64,000 nucleotides of DNA. Origin: Streptomyces poonensis. Lineage in GTDB: Bacteria > Actinomycetota > Actinomycetes > Streptomycetales > Streptomycetaceae. The notes beneath the pieces were generated by a model. It was not told the DNA's origin. It ran no database searches and saw only the letters and a list, made by a program, of their open reading frames with translations. Location of the stretch: positions 15,811 to 79,810 of the forward strand of contig NZ_BMVW01000006.1 in NCBI RefSeq assembly GCF_014650915.1, written 5' to 3'. Both the position numbers and the translations under genes were made by a program. The stretch's first letter is position 1. Each line of letters opens with the position of its first letter. Of the stretch, positions 55,191 through 62,578 are shown in pieces.

Positions 55191-56503
55191 GCACCTCGCA
55201 GCATGCGCACCGGACCGCCGGGCTGCCCGGTGACCCGCCCGGCGGCGGGCGCGCGATCGCCGTCTGGGGTGTCGGTGTCGCCGTCTACTTCGTCGCGGTC
55301 ATCTTCCGTACGTCGCTGGGGGTCGCCGGCCTCGACGCGGCCGACCGCTTCCATGTGAACGCGTCCGCCCTGTCCACCTTCTCGATCCTCCAGCTGCTGG
55401 TGTACGCGGGCATGCAGATACCCGTGGGCCTGCTGGTCGACCGGCTCGGCACCAAGAAGGTGCTCACGCTGGGCGCCGTGCTCTTCACGGCCGGACAGCT
55501 GGGCTTCGCCCTCTCGCCCACCTACGGCATGGCGCTGGCCTCCCGGGCGCTGCTGGGCTGCGGTGACGCGATGACGTTCATCAGCGTGCTGCGGCTGGGC
55601 ACCCGCTGGTTCCCGGCCCGGCGCGGCCCGCTCGTCGGCCAGTTCGCGGGGCTCGCGGGCATGGCGGGCAACCTGGTGTCGACGCTGGTGATCGCGCGGC
55701 TGCTGCACGACGTGGGCTGGACGGCGGCGTTCGCGGGCAGCTCGGCCCTGGGCGTCGTGGTCCTCGTCCTCATGCTCCTCCTCCTCAAGGACCATCCGGA
55801 GGGACATGAACCGGAGCCGTTCCCGCACCAGGGCGCGGCGTACGTACGGCGGCAGATCGCGGCGTCCTGGCGGGAGCCGGGCACCCGGCTCGGCATGTGG
55901 GTGCACTTCACCACGCAGTTCCCGGCGATGGTGTTCCTGCTGCTGTGGGGCCTGCCGTTTCTGGTCGAGGCGCAGGGGCTGAACCGGGCGTCGGCGGGTG
56001 ACCTGCTCACCCTGATCGTGCTGTCGAACATGGTCTTCGGCCTGGTGTACGGGCAGATCATCGCCCGGCACCACGCGGCGCGGCTGCCGCTCGCGCTGGG
56101 CACGGTGCTGTCCACGGCGGCCGTCTGGGCGGCCACGCTGGTGTATCCGGGCGACCATGCGCCGATGTGGCTGCTGGTGGTGCTGTGCGTGGTCCTCGGT
56201 GCCTGCGGCCCGGCCTCGATGATCGGCTTCGACTTCGCCCGCCCCGCGAACCCGCCCGAGCGTCAGGGCACCGGCTCCGGCATCACCAACATGGGTGGTT
56301 TCGTCGCCTCCATGACGACGCTGCTGGCGGTCGGTGTGCTCCTGGACGCCACCGGTGAGAACTACCGCGTCGCCTTCTCGTCCGTCTTCGTCCTCCAGGC
56401 CCTGGGCCTCACCCAGATCCTCCGCCTGCGCGGGCGCGCGGTCCGGCGCGAGCGGGAACGGCTGGTGGCGAGCCGGGTGGAGACGGTGCACGTACCGGCG
56501 TGA
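55187..56503 (+). CDS. major facilitator superfamily transporter
   Basis: The 438 residues form twelve membrane helices. The loop 2-3 motif is visible as GLLVDRLGTKKVLTLG (motif A, GxLxDRxGxKxxL). Substrate unknown; the closest pattern is that of metabolite transporters of the NNP/ACS type. The TTG start overlaps the GntR stop (TTGA) with GGGGGGAGG just upstream. Its partner GntR suggests substrate-induced expression. Confidence 0.88.
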   Translation: MSTSQHAHRTAGLPGDPPGGGRAIAVWGVGVAVYFVAVIFRTSLGVAGLDAADRFHVNASALSTFSILQLLVYAGMQIPVGLLVDRLGTKKVLTLGAVLFTAGQLGFALSPTYGMALASRALLGCGDAMTFISVLRLGTRWFPARRGPLVGQFAGLAGMAGNLVSTLVIARLLHDVGWTAAFAGSSALGVVVLVLMLLLLKDHPEGHEPEPFPHQGAAYVRRQIAASWREPGTRLGMWVHFTTQFPAMVFLLLWGLPFLVEAQGLNRASAGDLLTLIVLSNMVFGLVYGQIIARHHAARLPLALGTVLSTAAVWAATLVYPGDHAPMWLLVVLCVVLGACGPASMIGFDFARPANPPERQGTGSGITNMGGFVASMTTLLAVGVLLDATGENYRVAFSSVFVLQALGLTQILRLRGRAVRRERERLVASRVETVHVPA

Positions 56504-56539
56504 CGACGGGCGCGGCTGCCCGGGAGGGACACCGGCCGG

Positions 56540-57364
56540 CTACACCGTCACCGCGAACGACCGCAGGATCGACGCGATCAGCTGGGCGTCGCCCTCCGCC
56601 TTGATGCGGTCGGCGACGGCTTCGGGCGTCACCCGGCCGCAGGCCAGGCGTACGTACGTCTCCCAGTCGAGGGAGATGGTGGCGGCGGGGCCGAGCGCCG
56701 GGGCCGTCTCCAGCGTGCCGCGGCCCTGGATGTCGACGCGGACGGTCCGCAGGAACTCGACGGGGCCGTGCACATCGAAGACGATCGCCGAGCTGCGCGG
56801 CGCCTGCGCGTCCTCGGCGACGACCTTGGGCAGCACGGACAGCAGCTCGTCGCGGACCACATGGGCGCCCGGCGAGTCCAGGTTGCCGGGGCGGCCGAGC
56901 GCCGTACGCAGGTCCTGCTCGTGCACCCAGACGTCGAAGGCCCGGTTCCGCATGGCCTGCTCCAGGGTGAGCTCCACGCCGAGCGGGCCGCGCACCTTGG
57001 TCTCCGGGTCCCGTGACTCGTTCCGCAGCTGGCGGTTGCGGCGGATGACCGTGTACTCCAGCTCGGCGGTCATCTCCGGCCCCGTGTGGTGGCGGCGGAC
57101 GTCGACCTGCATCTCCATGTAGCGCTGGTGGTCGTTCTGCACGTGGTACAGGTCGCGCGGCAGTGTGTGGATGGGACGCGGGTCGCCGAGCATCTCGCAG
57201 TCCATGCCGATCACATGGGAGACCACATCACGCACCGACCAGCCGGGGCACGGTGTCCGGCGGTTCCACTCGCCCTCCACGAGCGGTGCCACCAGCTCGG
57301 ATATCGCATCCACGGAGTGGGTCCAGGCGTCGGCGTAGGGCTGAAGAGTGGGATGCAGACTCAC
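56540..57364 (-). CDS. maleylpyruvate isomerase family mycothiol-dependent enzyme
   Basis: The 274 residues belong to the DinB-like family that uses mycothiol, the actinobacterial thiol. Signatures are NRRTPCPGWSVRDVVSHVIG near residue 35 with the metal-binding His, and a second His region in AFDVWVHEQDLRTALG. The reaction is not known. GTG 57364 (VSLHPTLQPYADAW) is used; upstream sequence contains a repeat and is not coding. Confidence 0.85.
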   Translation of the reverse strand: MSLHPTLQPYADAWTHSVDAISELVAPLVEGEWNRRTPCPGWSVRDVVSHVIGMDCEMLGDPRPIHTLPRDLYHVQNDHQRYMEMQVDVRRHHTGPEMTAELEYTVIRRNRQLRNESRDPETKVRGPLGVELTLEQAMRNRAFDVWVHEQDLRTALGRPGNLDSPGAHVVRDELLSVLPKVVAEDAQAPRSSAIVFDVHGPVEFLRTVRVDIQGRGTLETAPALGPAATISLDWETYVRLACGRVTPEAVADRIKAEGDAQLIASILRSFAVTV

Positions 57365-57447
57365 GGAACGGGACCCCTCGGGCGGTCGGTACACGGGCGG
57401 ATGCAGCCGGTGGTCGGCGGTGTCAGCGGTCGATGGGCGTCGTGGAA

Positions 57448-57490
57448 CTCCCCCGAGCTCTCGGCTTCGCTCGAGCAGGGGGGACCCCCA
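57448..57490 (-). repeat. interspersed hairpin repeat, copy 2, intergenic
   Basis: The - strand reads the same 19-bp core GCTCGAGCGAAGCCGAGAG as copy 1 (5431-5449), flanked by TGGGGGTCCCCCCT and CTCGGGGGAG. It lies in the divergent gap between the mycothiol-dependent enzyme and the carbon-nitrogen hydrolase. Confidence 0.8.
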
Positions 57491-57579
57491 AGCTACGCTG
57501 CTGCGAAGCACCCCGGCAGTGCTTTCGTGTGACGATCGTAGGCCCGTGTGGACGGCTCGAATGTCAGGACGGTGGTAGT

Positions 57580-58392
57580 GTGCGCGCCTCGCTCATCCAG
57601 ATCGGCGTAGACGAGGGCGAATCGGTCGATTCGCGTCGGCAGCGTGTGGCTGCCCTCGTACGGGAACAAGCCGAAGCGGACCTCGTCGTGCTCCCGGAGC
57701 TCTGGACCACCGGCGCCTTCGCCTACCAGGCGTTCGCCGACGAGGCGGAGCCGCTCGAAGGGCCCACCTTCGAGGTGATGGCCAAGGCCGCGAGCGACGC
57801 GGGCGTATGGCTGCACGCGGGCTCGATCCCCGAGCGCGCGCCCTCGACCGACGGCTCCGACGAAGGTGCTCTCTACAACACGTCTCTCGTCTTCTCCCCC
57901 TCCGGTGAACTGGCCGCCGCGTACCGCAAGATCCATCGCTTCGGCTTCGACAAGGGCGAGGCCGTCCTGATGGCGGCGGGCGGCGACCTGGTGACGGTCC
58001 GGCTGCCGGAGACGACGCTCGGCGTCGCGACCTGCTACGACCTCCGTTTCCCCGAACTCTTCCGCGGTCTCGTGGACGCCGGCGCCCAGACGCTCGTCGT
58101 CCCGGCGGGCTGGCCGGAGCGCCGCCGCTCCCACTGGACGCTGCTGGCCCGGGCCCGGGCGGTGGAGAACCAGGCGTACGTCCTCGCCTGCGGAACGGCC
58201 GGGACCCACGCGGGAGTTCCGCAGGCGGGCCACTCGATCGTGGTGGACCCCTGGGGCGAGGTACTGGCCGAGGCGGGCTCCGGGGAGACGGTCCTCACGG
58301 TGGAGTTCGACCCGGCGAAGGTGGCGACGACGCGCGAACAGTTCCCCGCGCTGAAGGACCGGATGCTGGGCCTCGCACCACCGCGCCGCTGA
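57580..58392 (+). CDS. carbon-nitrogen (nitrilase) hydrolase
   Basis: A 270-residue amidase of the nitrilase superfamily. The catalytic triad is E40 (VVLPELWTTG), K117 (YRKIHRFGF) and C152 (VATCYDLRFPEL). The last motif and the ARAVENQAYVLACGTAG segment fit omega-amidase/Nit2-like enzymes, which remove ammonia from short amides. GTG 57580 begins VRASLIQIG, the usual first strand. Confidence 0.9.
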   Translation: MRASLIQIGVDEGESVDSRRQRVAALVREQAEADLVVLPELWTTGAFAYQAFADEAEPLEGPTFEVMAKAASDAGVWLHAGSIPERAPSTDGSDEGALYNTSLVFSPSGELAAAYRKIHRFGFDKGEAVLMAAGGDLVTVRLPETTLGVATCYDLRFPELFRGLVDAGAQTLVVPAGWPERRRSHWTLLARARAVENQAYVLACGTAGTHAGVPQAGHSIVVDPWGEVLAEAGSGETVLTVEFDPAKVATTREQFPALKDRMLGLAPPRR

Positions 58393-58405
58393 CTACACGC
58401 GCGCG

Positions 58406-58434
58406 GGTGGGCGGCGGCCAGGCCGCCGCCCACC
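58406..58434. terminator. terminator after the nitrilase gene
   Basis: GGTGGGCGGCGG (58406-58417) pairs with CCGCCGCCCACC (58423-58434), loop CCAGG, then TTGTC. Convergent genes on both sides can use it. Confidence 0.88.
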
Positions 58435-58462
58435 TTGTCACCTCGGGCGGACCGCCGACGGC

Positions 58463-58675
58463 CTACCGGTAGCCCTCCCGTATGTCGACGTCCCGGTCGT
58501 CGTACGGACGGCGAGGTTCGTCGTGGGTGCCCCGGCGCCGGGGGGCGTCCCTCGGCTCGCGCTCGGACTTCTCGTACGGGTCGTCGTGGTAGGGGTCGTA
58601 CGGGTCACGCCCGGGCGCGCCGTCCTCGTACGCGGTGCGGTCACGCATGCCGGAGCCGCCGGTCTGGTGAGCCAT
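58463..58675 (-). CDS. small hydrophilic protein, 70 residues
   Basis: Rich in Asp, Arg, Tyr, Pro and Gly (MAHQTGGSGMRDRTAYEDGA to DVDIREGYR) and likely disordered; no membrane segment or known domain. The ATG has AGGAGTGG upstream. It is of the kind often annotated as hypothetical in Streptomyces. The Tyr-Asp-Asp repeats (PYDPYHDDPY) are its one visible feature. Confidence 0.65.
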   Translation of the reverse strand: MAHQTGGSGMRDRTAYEDGAPGRDPYDPYHDDPYEKSEREPRDAPRRRGTHDEPRRPYDDRDVDIREGYR

Positions 58676-58775
58676 GGAACCACTCCTCGGAGTCGTCCCC
58701 CCTGGGTGCGTCGAGCATCTCTCCAACACGGCTCGTACGCATCCCGTGGGCGGTCCGGCACGGATCGTCACCGGG

Positions 58776-58784
58776 TTGTCCACA
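58776..58784 (+). promoter_or_regulatory. single DnaA box
   Basis: An exact TTGTCCACA in the divergent gap between the 70-residue protein and the thioredoxin-NHL gene. Confidence 0.45.
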
Positions 58785-58824
58785 GGCTCGCGAGCGTCCC
58801 ACGGACAAGTGGCACCCTTGAGCC

Positions 58825-60660
58825 ATGAACGACTCCACACCCCGCCGCGCACGTGTCCGCGCCCCCGAGCTGATCGGCAAGGGCGGTTGGCTGAACACGG
58901 GCGGTGAGCAGTACACCCTCGCCGACCTGCGAGGACGCGTCGTTGTTCTCGATTTTTGGACGTTCTGCTGCATCAACTGCCTGCACGTCCTCGACGAGCT
59001 GCGGGAGCTGGAGGAGAAGCACCGGGACACCGTGGTGATCATCGGCGTCCACTCCCCGAAGTTCGTGCACGAGGCCGAGCACCAGGCGGTCGTGGACGCG
59101 GTCGAGCGGTACGACGTCGAGCACCCGGTGCTGGACGACCCCGAGCTCGCCACCTGGAAGCAGTACGCGGTGCGGGCCTGGCCGACGCTCGTCGTGATCG
59201 ACCCCGAGGGATACGTCGTCGCCCAGCACGCGGGCGAGGGCCACGCGCACGCCATCGAGAAGCTGGTCGAGGAGCTGGAGGCCGAGCACGAGGCGAAGGG
59301 GACGCTGCGGCGCGGCGACGGCCCGTACGTGGCGCCGGAGCCCGAGCCGACCGTCCTGCGCTTCCCCGGCAAGGCGCTCGCGCTGCCGGGCGGGAGCTTC
59401 CTGGTCAGCGACACCACCCGGCACCAGCTGGTGGAGCTGGACGCGGACGGCGAGACGGTCCTGCGGCGCATCGGCTCGGGGACACGCGGCTTCGCGGACG
59501 GCACGGCGGAGTCGGCGGGCTTCAGCGAGCCGCAGGGCCTGGCGCTGCTGGACGACGGCGCGGTGGTCGTGGCCGACACCGTCAACCACGCGCTGCGCCG
59601 GCTGGATCTGGAGACCGGGTACGTCACCACGCTCGCCGGGACGGGCCGCCAGTGGTGGCAGGGCTCGCCGACGTCGGGTCCCGCGCGCGAGGTGGACCTG
59701 TCGTCGCCGTGGGACGTCGCGGTGTTCGGCGGGCGTGTGTGGATCGCCATGGCGGGCGTCCACCAGCTGTGGGCGTACGACCCGGCGGGCGACGGCGAGG
59801 GCGGCACGGTCGCCGTCGCGGCCGGGACGACGAACGAGGGGCTCGTCGACGGTCCCGGCGACCAGGCGTGGTTCGCGCAGCCGTCGGGGCTCGCGGTCTC
59901 CGCCGACGGGGAGCGGCTGTGGCTGGCCGACTCCGAGACGAGCGCTCTGCGCTGGGTGGACCGGGAAGGGGCCGTGCACACGGCCGTCGGCACCGGCCTG
60001 TTCGACTTCGGGCACCGGGACGGCTCGGCGGAACAGGCGCTGTTCCAACACCCGTTGGGGGTGACGGCCCTGCCGGACGGCTCGGTCGCCGTCAGCGACA
60101 CCTACAACCACGCGCTGCGCCGCTACGACCCGGCGACGGGCGAGGTGACGACCCTCGCCACGGATCTGCGGGAGCCGTCGGACGCGGTGCTCGTGGGGGA
60201 CGACATCGTGGTCGTGGAGTCCGCCCGGCACCGGCTGACCCGGCTGCGGCTGCCCGAGGAGGCCGTGCAGGTCGCCTCGGTGGCCCACCGCACCCAGCGC
60301 GCGGCCACCGACGTCGCCCCGGGCGAGCTCCGGCTGGACGTGGTCTTCCAGGCCCCGGCGGGCCAGAAGCTCGACACCCGGTACGGCCCCTCGACCCGGC
60401 TGCTGGTCTCGTCGACCCCGCCCGAGCTGCTGCTGGCGGGCGAGGGCGCGGACACCGACCTGTCCCGCACCCTGGAGCTCAACCCCGCCGTACCGGAGGG
60501 CGTGCTGCACGTCTCGGCGATGGCGGCGTCCTGCGACGACGACCCGGCGAACGAGTACCCGGCCTGCCATGTCCACCAGCAGGACTGGGGCGTCCCGGTG
60601 CGCGTCACCGAGGGCGGCGCGGACCGGCTGCCGCTGGTGCTGGCGGGAATGGACGCCTGA
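58825..60660 (+). CDS. thioredoxin-like and NHL-repeat protein
   Basis: The 611 residues have a thioredoxin-fold N-terminus (about 20-165) with the active-site segment FWTFCCINCLHVLDEL (CxxC as C-I-N-C), then six or so NHL beta-propeller repeats (about 180-480; blades such as PQGLALLDDGAVVVADTVNH and PSGLAVSADGERLWLADSET) and a C-terminal domain. There is no signal peptide, so it is probably cytoplasmic. The family is related to NHLRC2; its reaction is not settled. ATG 58825. Confidence 0.9.
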   Translation: MNDSTPRRARVRAPELIGKGGWLNTGGEQYTLADLRGRVVVLDFWTFCCINCLHVLDELRELEEKHRDTVVIIGVHSPKFVHEAEHQAVVDAVERYDVEHPVLDDPELATWKQYAVRAWPTLVVIDPEGYVVAQHAGEGHAHAIEKLVEELEAEHEAKGTLRRGDGPYVAPEPEPTVLRFPGKALALPGGSFLVSDTTRHQLVELDADGETVLRRIGSGTRGFADGTAESAGFSEPQGLALLDDGAVVVADTVNHALRRLDLETGYVTTLAGTGRQWWQGSPTSGPAREVDLSSPWDVAVFGGRVWIAMAGVHQLWAYDPAGDGEGGTVAVAAGTTNEGLVDGPGDQAWFAQPSGLAVSADGERLWLADSETSALRWVDREGAVHTAVGTGLFDFGHRDGSAEQALFQHPLGVTALPDGSVAVSDTYNHALRRYDPATGEVTTLATDLREPSDAVLVGDDIVVVESARHRLTRLRLPEEAVQVASVAHRTQRAATDVAPGELRLDVVFQAPAGQKLDTRYGPSTRLLVSSTPPELLLAGEGADTDLSRTLELNPAVPEGVLHVSAMAASCDDDPANEYPACHVHQQDWGVPVRVTEGGADRLPLVLAGMDA

Positions 60661-60682
60661 CGCCGTACCACGTACCGCACGT

Positions 60683-60727
60683 ACAGGGCGGCGCGCCGTC
60701 GGTCTCCCGATCGACGCGCCGCCCTGT
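60683..60727. terminator. terminator between the NHL gene and the DUF6458 gene
   Basis: ACAGGGCGGCGCG (60683-60695) pairs exactly with CGCGCCGCCCTGT (60715-60727), loop 19 nt. The genes on both sides are convergent. Confidence 0.8.
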
Positions 60728-60758
60728 GGTGGTGGCTGTGCGGGGGTGTCCGGCGGCC

Positions 60759-60992
60759 TCATACGCCGCCGTACCCGTCACGGCGCGGTTCCTCGCTGAC
60801 CACGGGAGACGTGGGCGGCACCACCACACGCCTCCGCTTGGCGATACTGCTGAACGTCGCGACGCCGATGAGCCCGACGATCATGAAGATGATGCCGACC
60901 AGGTCGAGGTTGACCCCCTGCATGTCCCAGTCGGTCGCGAACGTGAGGATGGCCCCCACGGCGATCAGAATGATGCACCCGCCCAGGCCCAT
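60759..60992 (-). CDS. DUF6458 family small membrane protein
   Basis: The 77 residues have two membrane helices (about 2-20, GLGGCIILIAVGAILTFAT, and 29-50, LDLVGIIFMIVGLIGVATFSS) and a basic then Pro/Ser tail (KRRRVVVPPTSP). It fits DUF6458. Function unknown. The ATG is at 60992; nine-base repeats lie in the leader or promoter just upstream. Confidence 0.85.
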   Translation of the reverse strand: MGLGGCIILIAVGAILTFATDWDMQGVNLDLVGIIFMIVGLIGVATFSSIAKRRRVVVPPTSPVVSEEPRRDGYGGV

Positions 60993-61011
60993 GAGTGCTA
61001 CCTCCCTGTCC

Positions 61012-61065
61012 GGTCCGGTCGGTCCGGTCGGTCCGGTCGTTCCGGTCGTTCCGGTTGCTTCCGGT
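61012..61065 (+). repeat. 9-bp tandem repeats upstream of the DUF6458 gene
   Basis: About six units: GGTCCGGTC three times, then GTTCCGGTC, GTTCCGGTT and a partial GCTTCCGGT. They lie 20-75 bp before the ATG, i.e. where promoter elements should be. Confidence 0.8.
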
Positions 61066-61112
61066 CACCACCGAGTACCCGGACGGGCATCACCCAATCG
61101 GCAAGAGGGAGT

Positions 61113-62465
61113 TCAGCCTTCCAGGAACGCGGTCAGGGCGCTCGCCAGCAGGAACGGGTCGTCAGCGCCGCAGAGTTCGCGCGCGCTGTGCATGGAGAGG
61201 ATGGCCACGCCGATGTCGACCGTCCTGATGCCGTGGCGGGCCGCGGTGATGGGGCCGATGGTGGTGCCGCAGGGCATGGCGTTGTTGGAGACGAAGGACT
61301 GGAAGGGAACGCCGGCCTTGTCGCAGGCGGCGGCGAAGATCGCGCGGCCGGAACCGTCCGTGGCATAGCGGTTGTTGACGTTCACCTTGAGGATGGGCCC
61401 CCCGTTCACGCGCGGGTGGTGCGTCGGGTCGTGACGCTCCGCGTAGTTGGGGTGGACGGCGTGGCCGGTGTCCGAGGAGAGACAGACGGTGCCGGCGAAG
61501 GCTCTCGCCCGGTCCTCGTAGGACCCTCCGCGCGCGTAGACCGAACGCTCCAGGACCGAGCCGAGCAGAGGGCCGTCCGCGCCGGTGTCCGACTGCGAGC
61601 CGTTCTCCTCGTGGTCGAAGGCCGCGAGGACGGGGATGTACGGCAGCGCGGCGGCGTCCTCGGCACCGGCGACCGCGGCCAGCGCCGCCGTGCCCGCGTG
61701 CACGGAGAGCAGGTTGTCCATGCGCGGCCCGGCGACGAGGTCCTTGTCGCGGCCCAGGTAGGCGGGCGGCTCGACGGAGTGGACCATCAGGTCCCAGCCG
61801 GTGACCTCCCCGCGCGCGAGGCCCGCTTCCTCCTCCAGGAAGCCGATGAGGTCGCCGTCGCGGACATCGTCCCCGAGCCCCCAAATGGGCTGTAGATGAC
61901 GCTGTTTGTCCAGCTTCAGCCCGTCGTTGACCGAGCGGTCCAGGTGGATGGCGAGCTGCGGGACGCGCAGCAGCGGGCGGTCGACGTTCACCAGGCGGGT
62001 GGTGCCGTCCCGCAGGGAGAGCCGGCCGGCCAGGCCCAGGTCGCGGTCGAGCCAGGAGTTGAGCAGCGGGCCGCCGTACACCTCGACGGCGACCTGGCGC
62101 CAGCCGTGCGCCCCGGTGTCGGGCCGCGGCTTGACGCGGAGGTTGGGGGAGTCGGTGTGCGCGCCGACGATGCGGAACGGGGTGTGCGGCCCGGCGCCCT
62201 CCGGGACGTACCAGGCGACGATCGCGCCGCCGCGCAGCACGTACTTGCCGCCGGTCGTCCCGTCCCACGCCTCGGTCTCCTCGACCTGGCGGAAGCCGGC
62301 CTTCTCCAGCCGCTCGGCGGCGTTCGCCACGGCGTGGTACGGCGACGGGCTCGCCGCCAGGAAGGCCATCAGGTCGTCGGTGAGTCCGCGGCCGAAGCGG
62401 AGCGATGCGCGCGAAGCGCTCGATACGGGGGCGGTGCCCGGAGCCGGGCGGGCGCTTGTGCTCAT
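61113..62465 (-). CDS. M18-family metalloaminopeptidase (probable aminopeptidase 2)
   Basis: A zinc aminopeptidase of 450 residues in the M18 family (aspartyl aminopeptidase/ApeB type). Metal-binding residues are seen in GAHTDSPNLR (His), GPRMDNLLS (Asp), FDHEENGSQS (Glu-Glu), SSDTGHAVHPNY and SMHSARELCG (terminal His). It removes N-terminal residues from peptides, often acidic or hydrophobic. ATG 62465 with AAGGTG just upstream is preferred to the GTG at 62474. Confidence 0.9.
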   Translation of the reverse strand: MSTSARPAPGTAPVSSASRASLRFGRGLTDDLMAFLAASPSPYHAVANAAERLEKAGFRQVEETEAWDGTTGGKYVLRGGAIVAWYVPEGAGPHTPFRIVGAHTDSPNLRVKPRPDTGAHGWRQVAVEVYGGPLLNSWLDRDLGLAGRLSLRDGTTRLVNVDRPLLRVPQLAIHLDRSVNDGLKLDKQRHLQPIWGLGDDVRDGDLIGFLEEEAGLARGEVTGWDLMVHSVEPPAYLGRDKDLVAGPRMDNLLSVHAGTAALAAVAGAEDAAALPYIPVLAAFDHEENGSQSDTGADGPLLGSVLERSVYARGGSYEDRARAFAGTVCLSSDTGHAVHPNYAERHDPTHHPRVNGGPILKVNVNNRYATDGSGRAIFAAACDKAGVPFQSFVSNNAMPCGTTIGPITAARHGIRTVDIGVAILSMHSARELCGADDPFLLASALTAFLEG

Positions 62466-62485
62466 GGTGTTCACCTTAACGACGT

Positions 62486-62524
62486 ACGAGGGCCCGCTCC
62501 CGGCCTAGGGGAGCGGGCCCTCGT
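62486..62524. terminator. terminator after the acyl-CoA dehydrogenase gene
   Basis: ACGAGGGCCCGCTCCC (62486-62501) pairs with GGGAGCGGGCCCTCGT (62509-62524), 16 bp, loop GGCCTAG. It ends the leftward dehydrogenase transcript, 55 bp after its stop and 21 bp before the aminopeptidase start. Confidence 0.85.
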
Positions 62525-62578
62525 GAGGGGGATGTGGAGAGTCGGACGGCCCAGCGGCGGACCGACGCGTTCCGTTTC

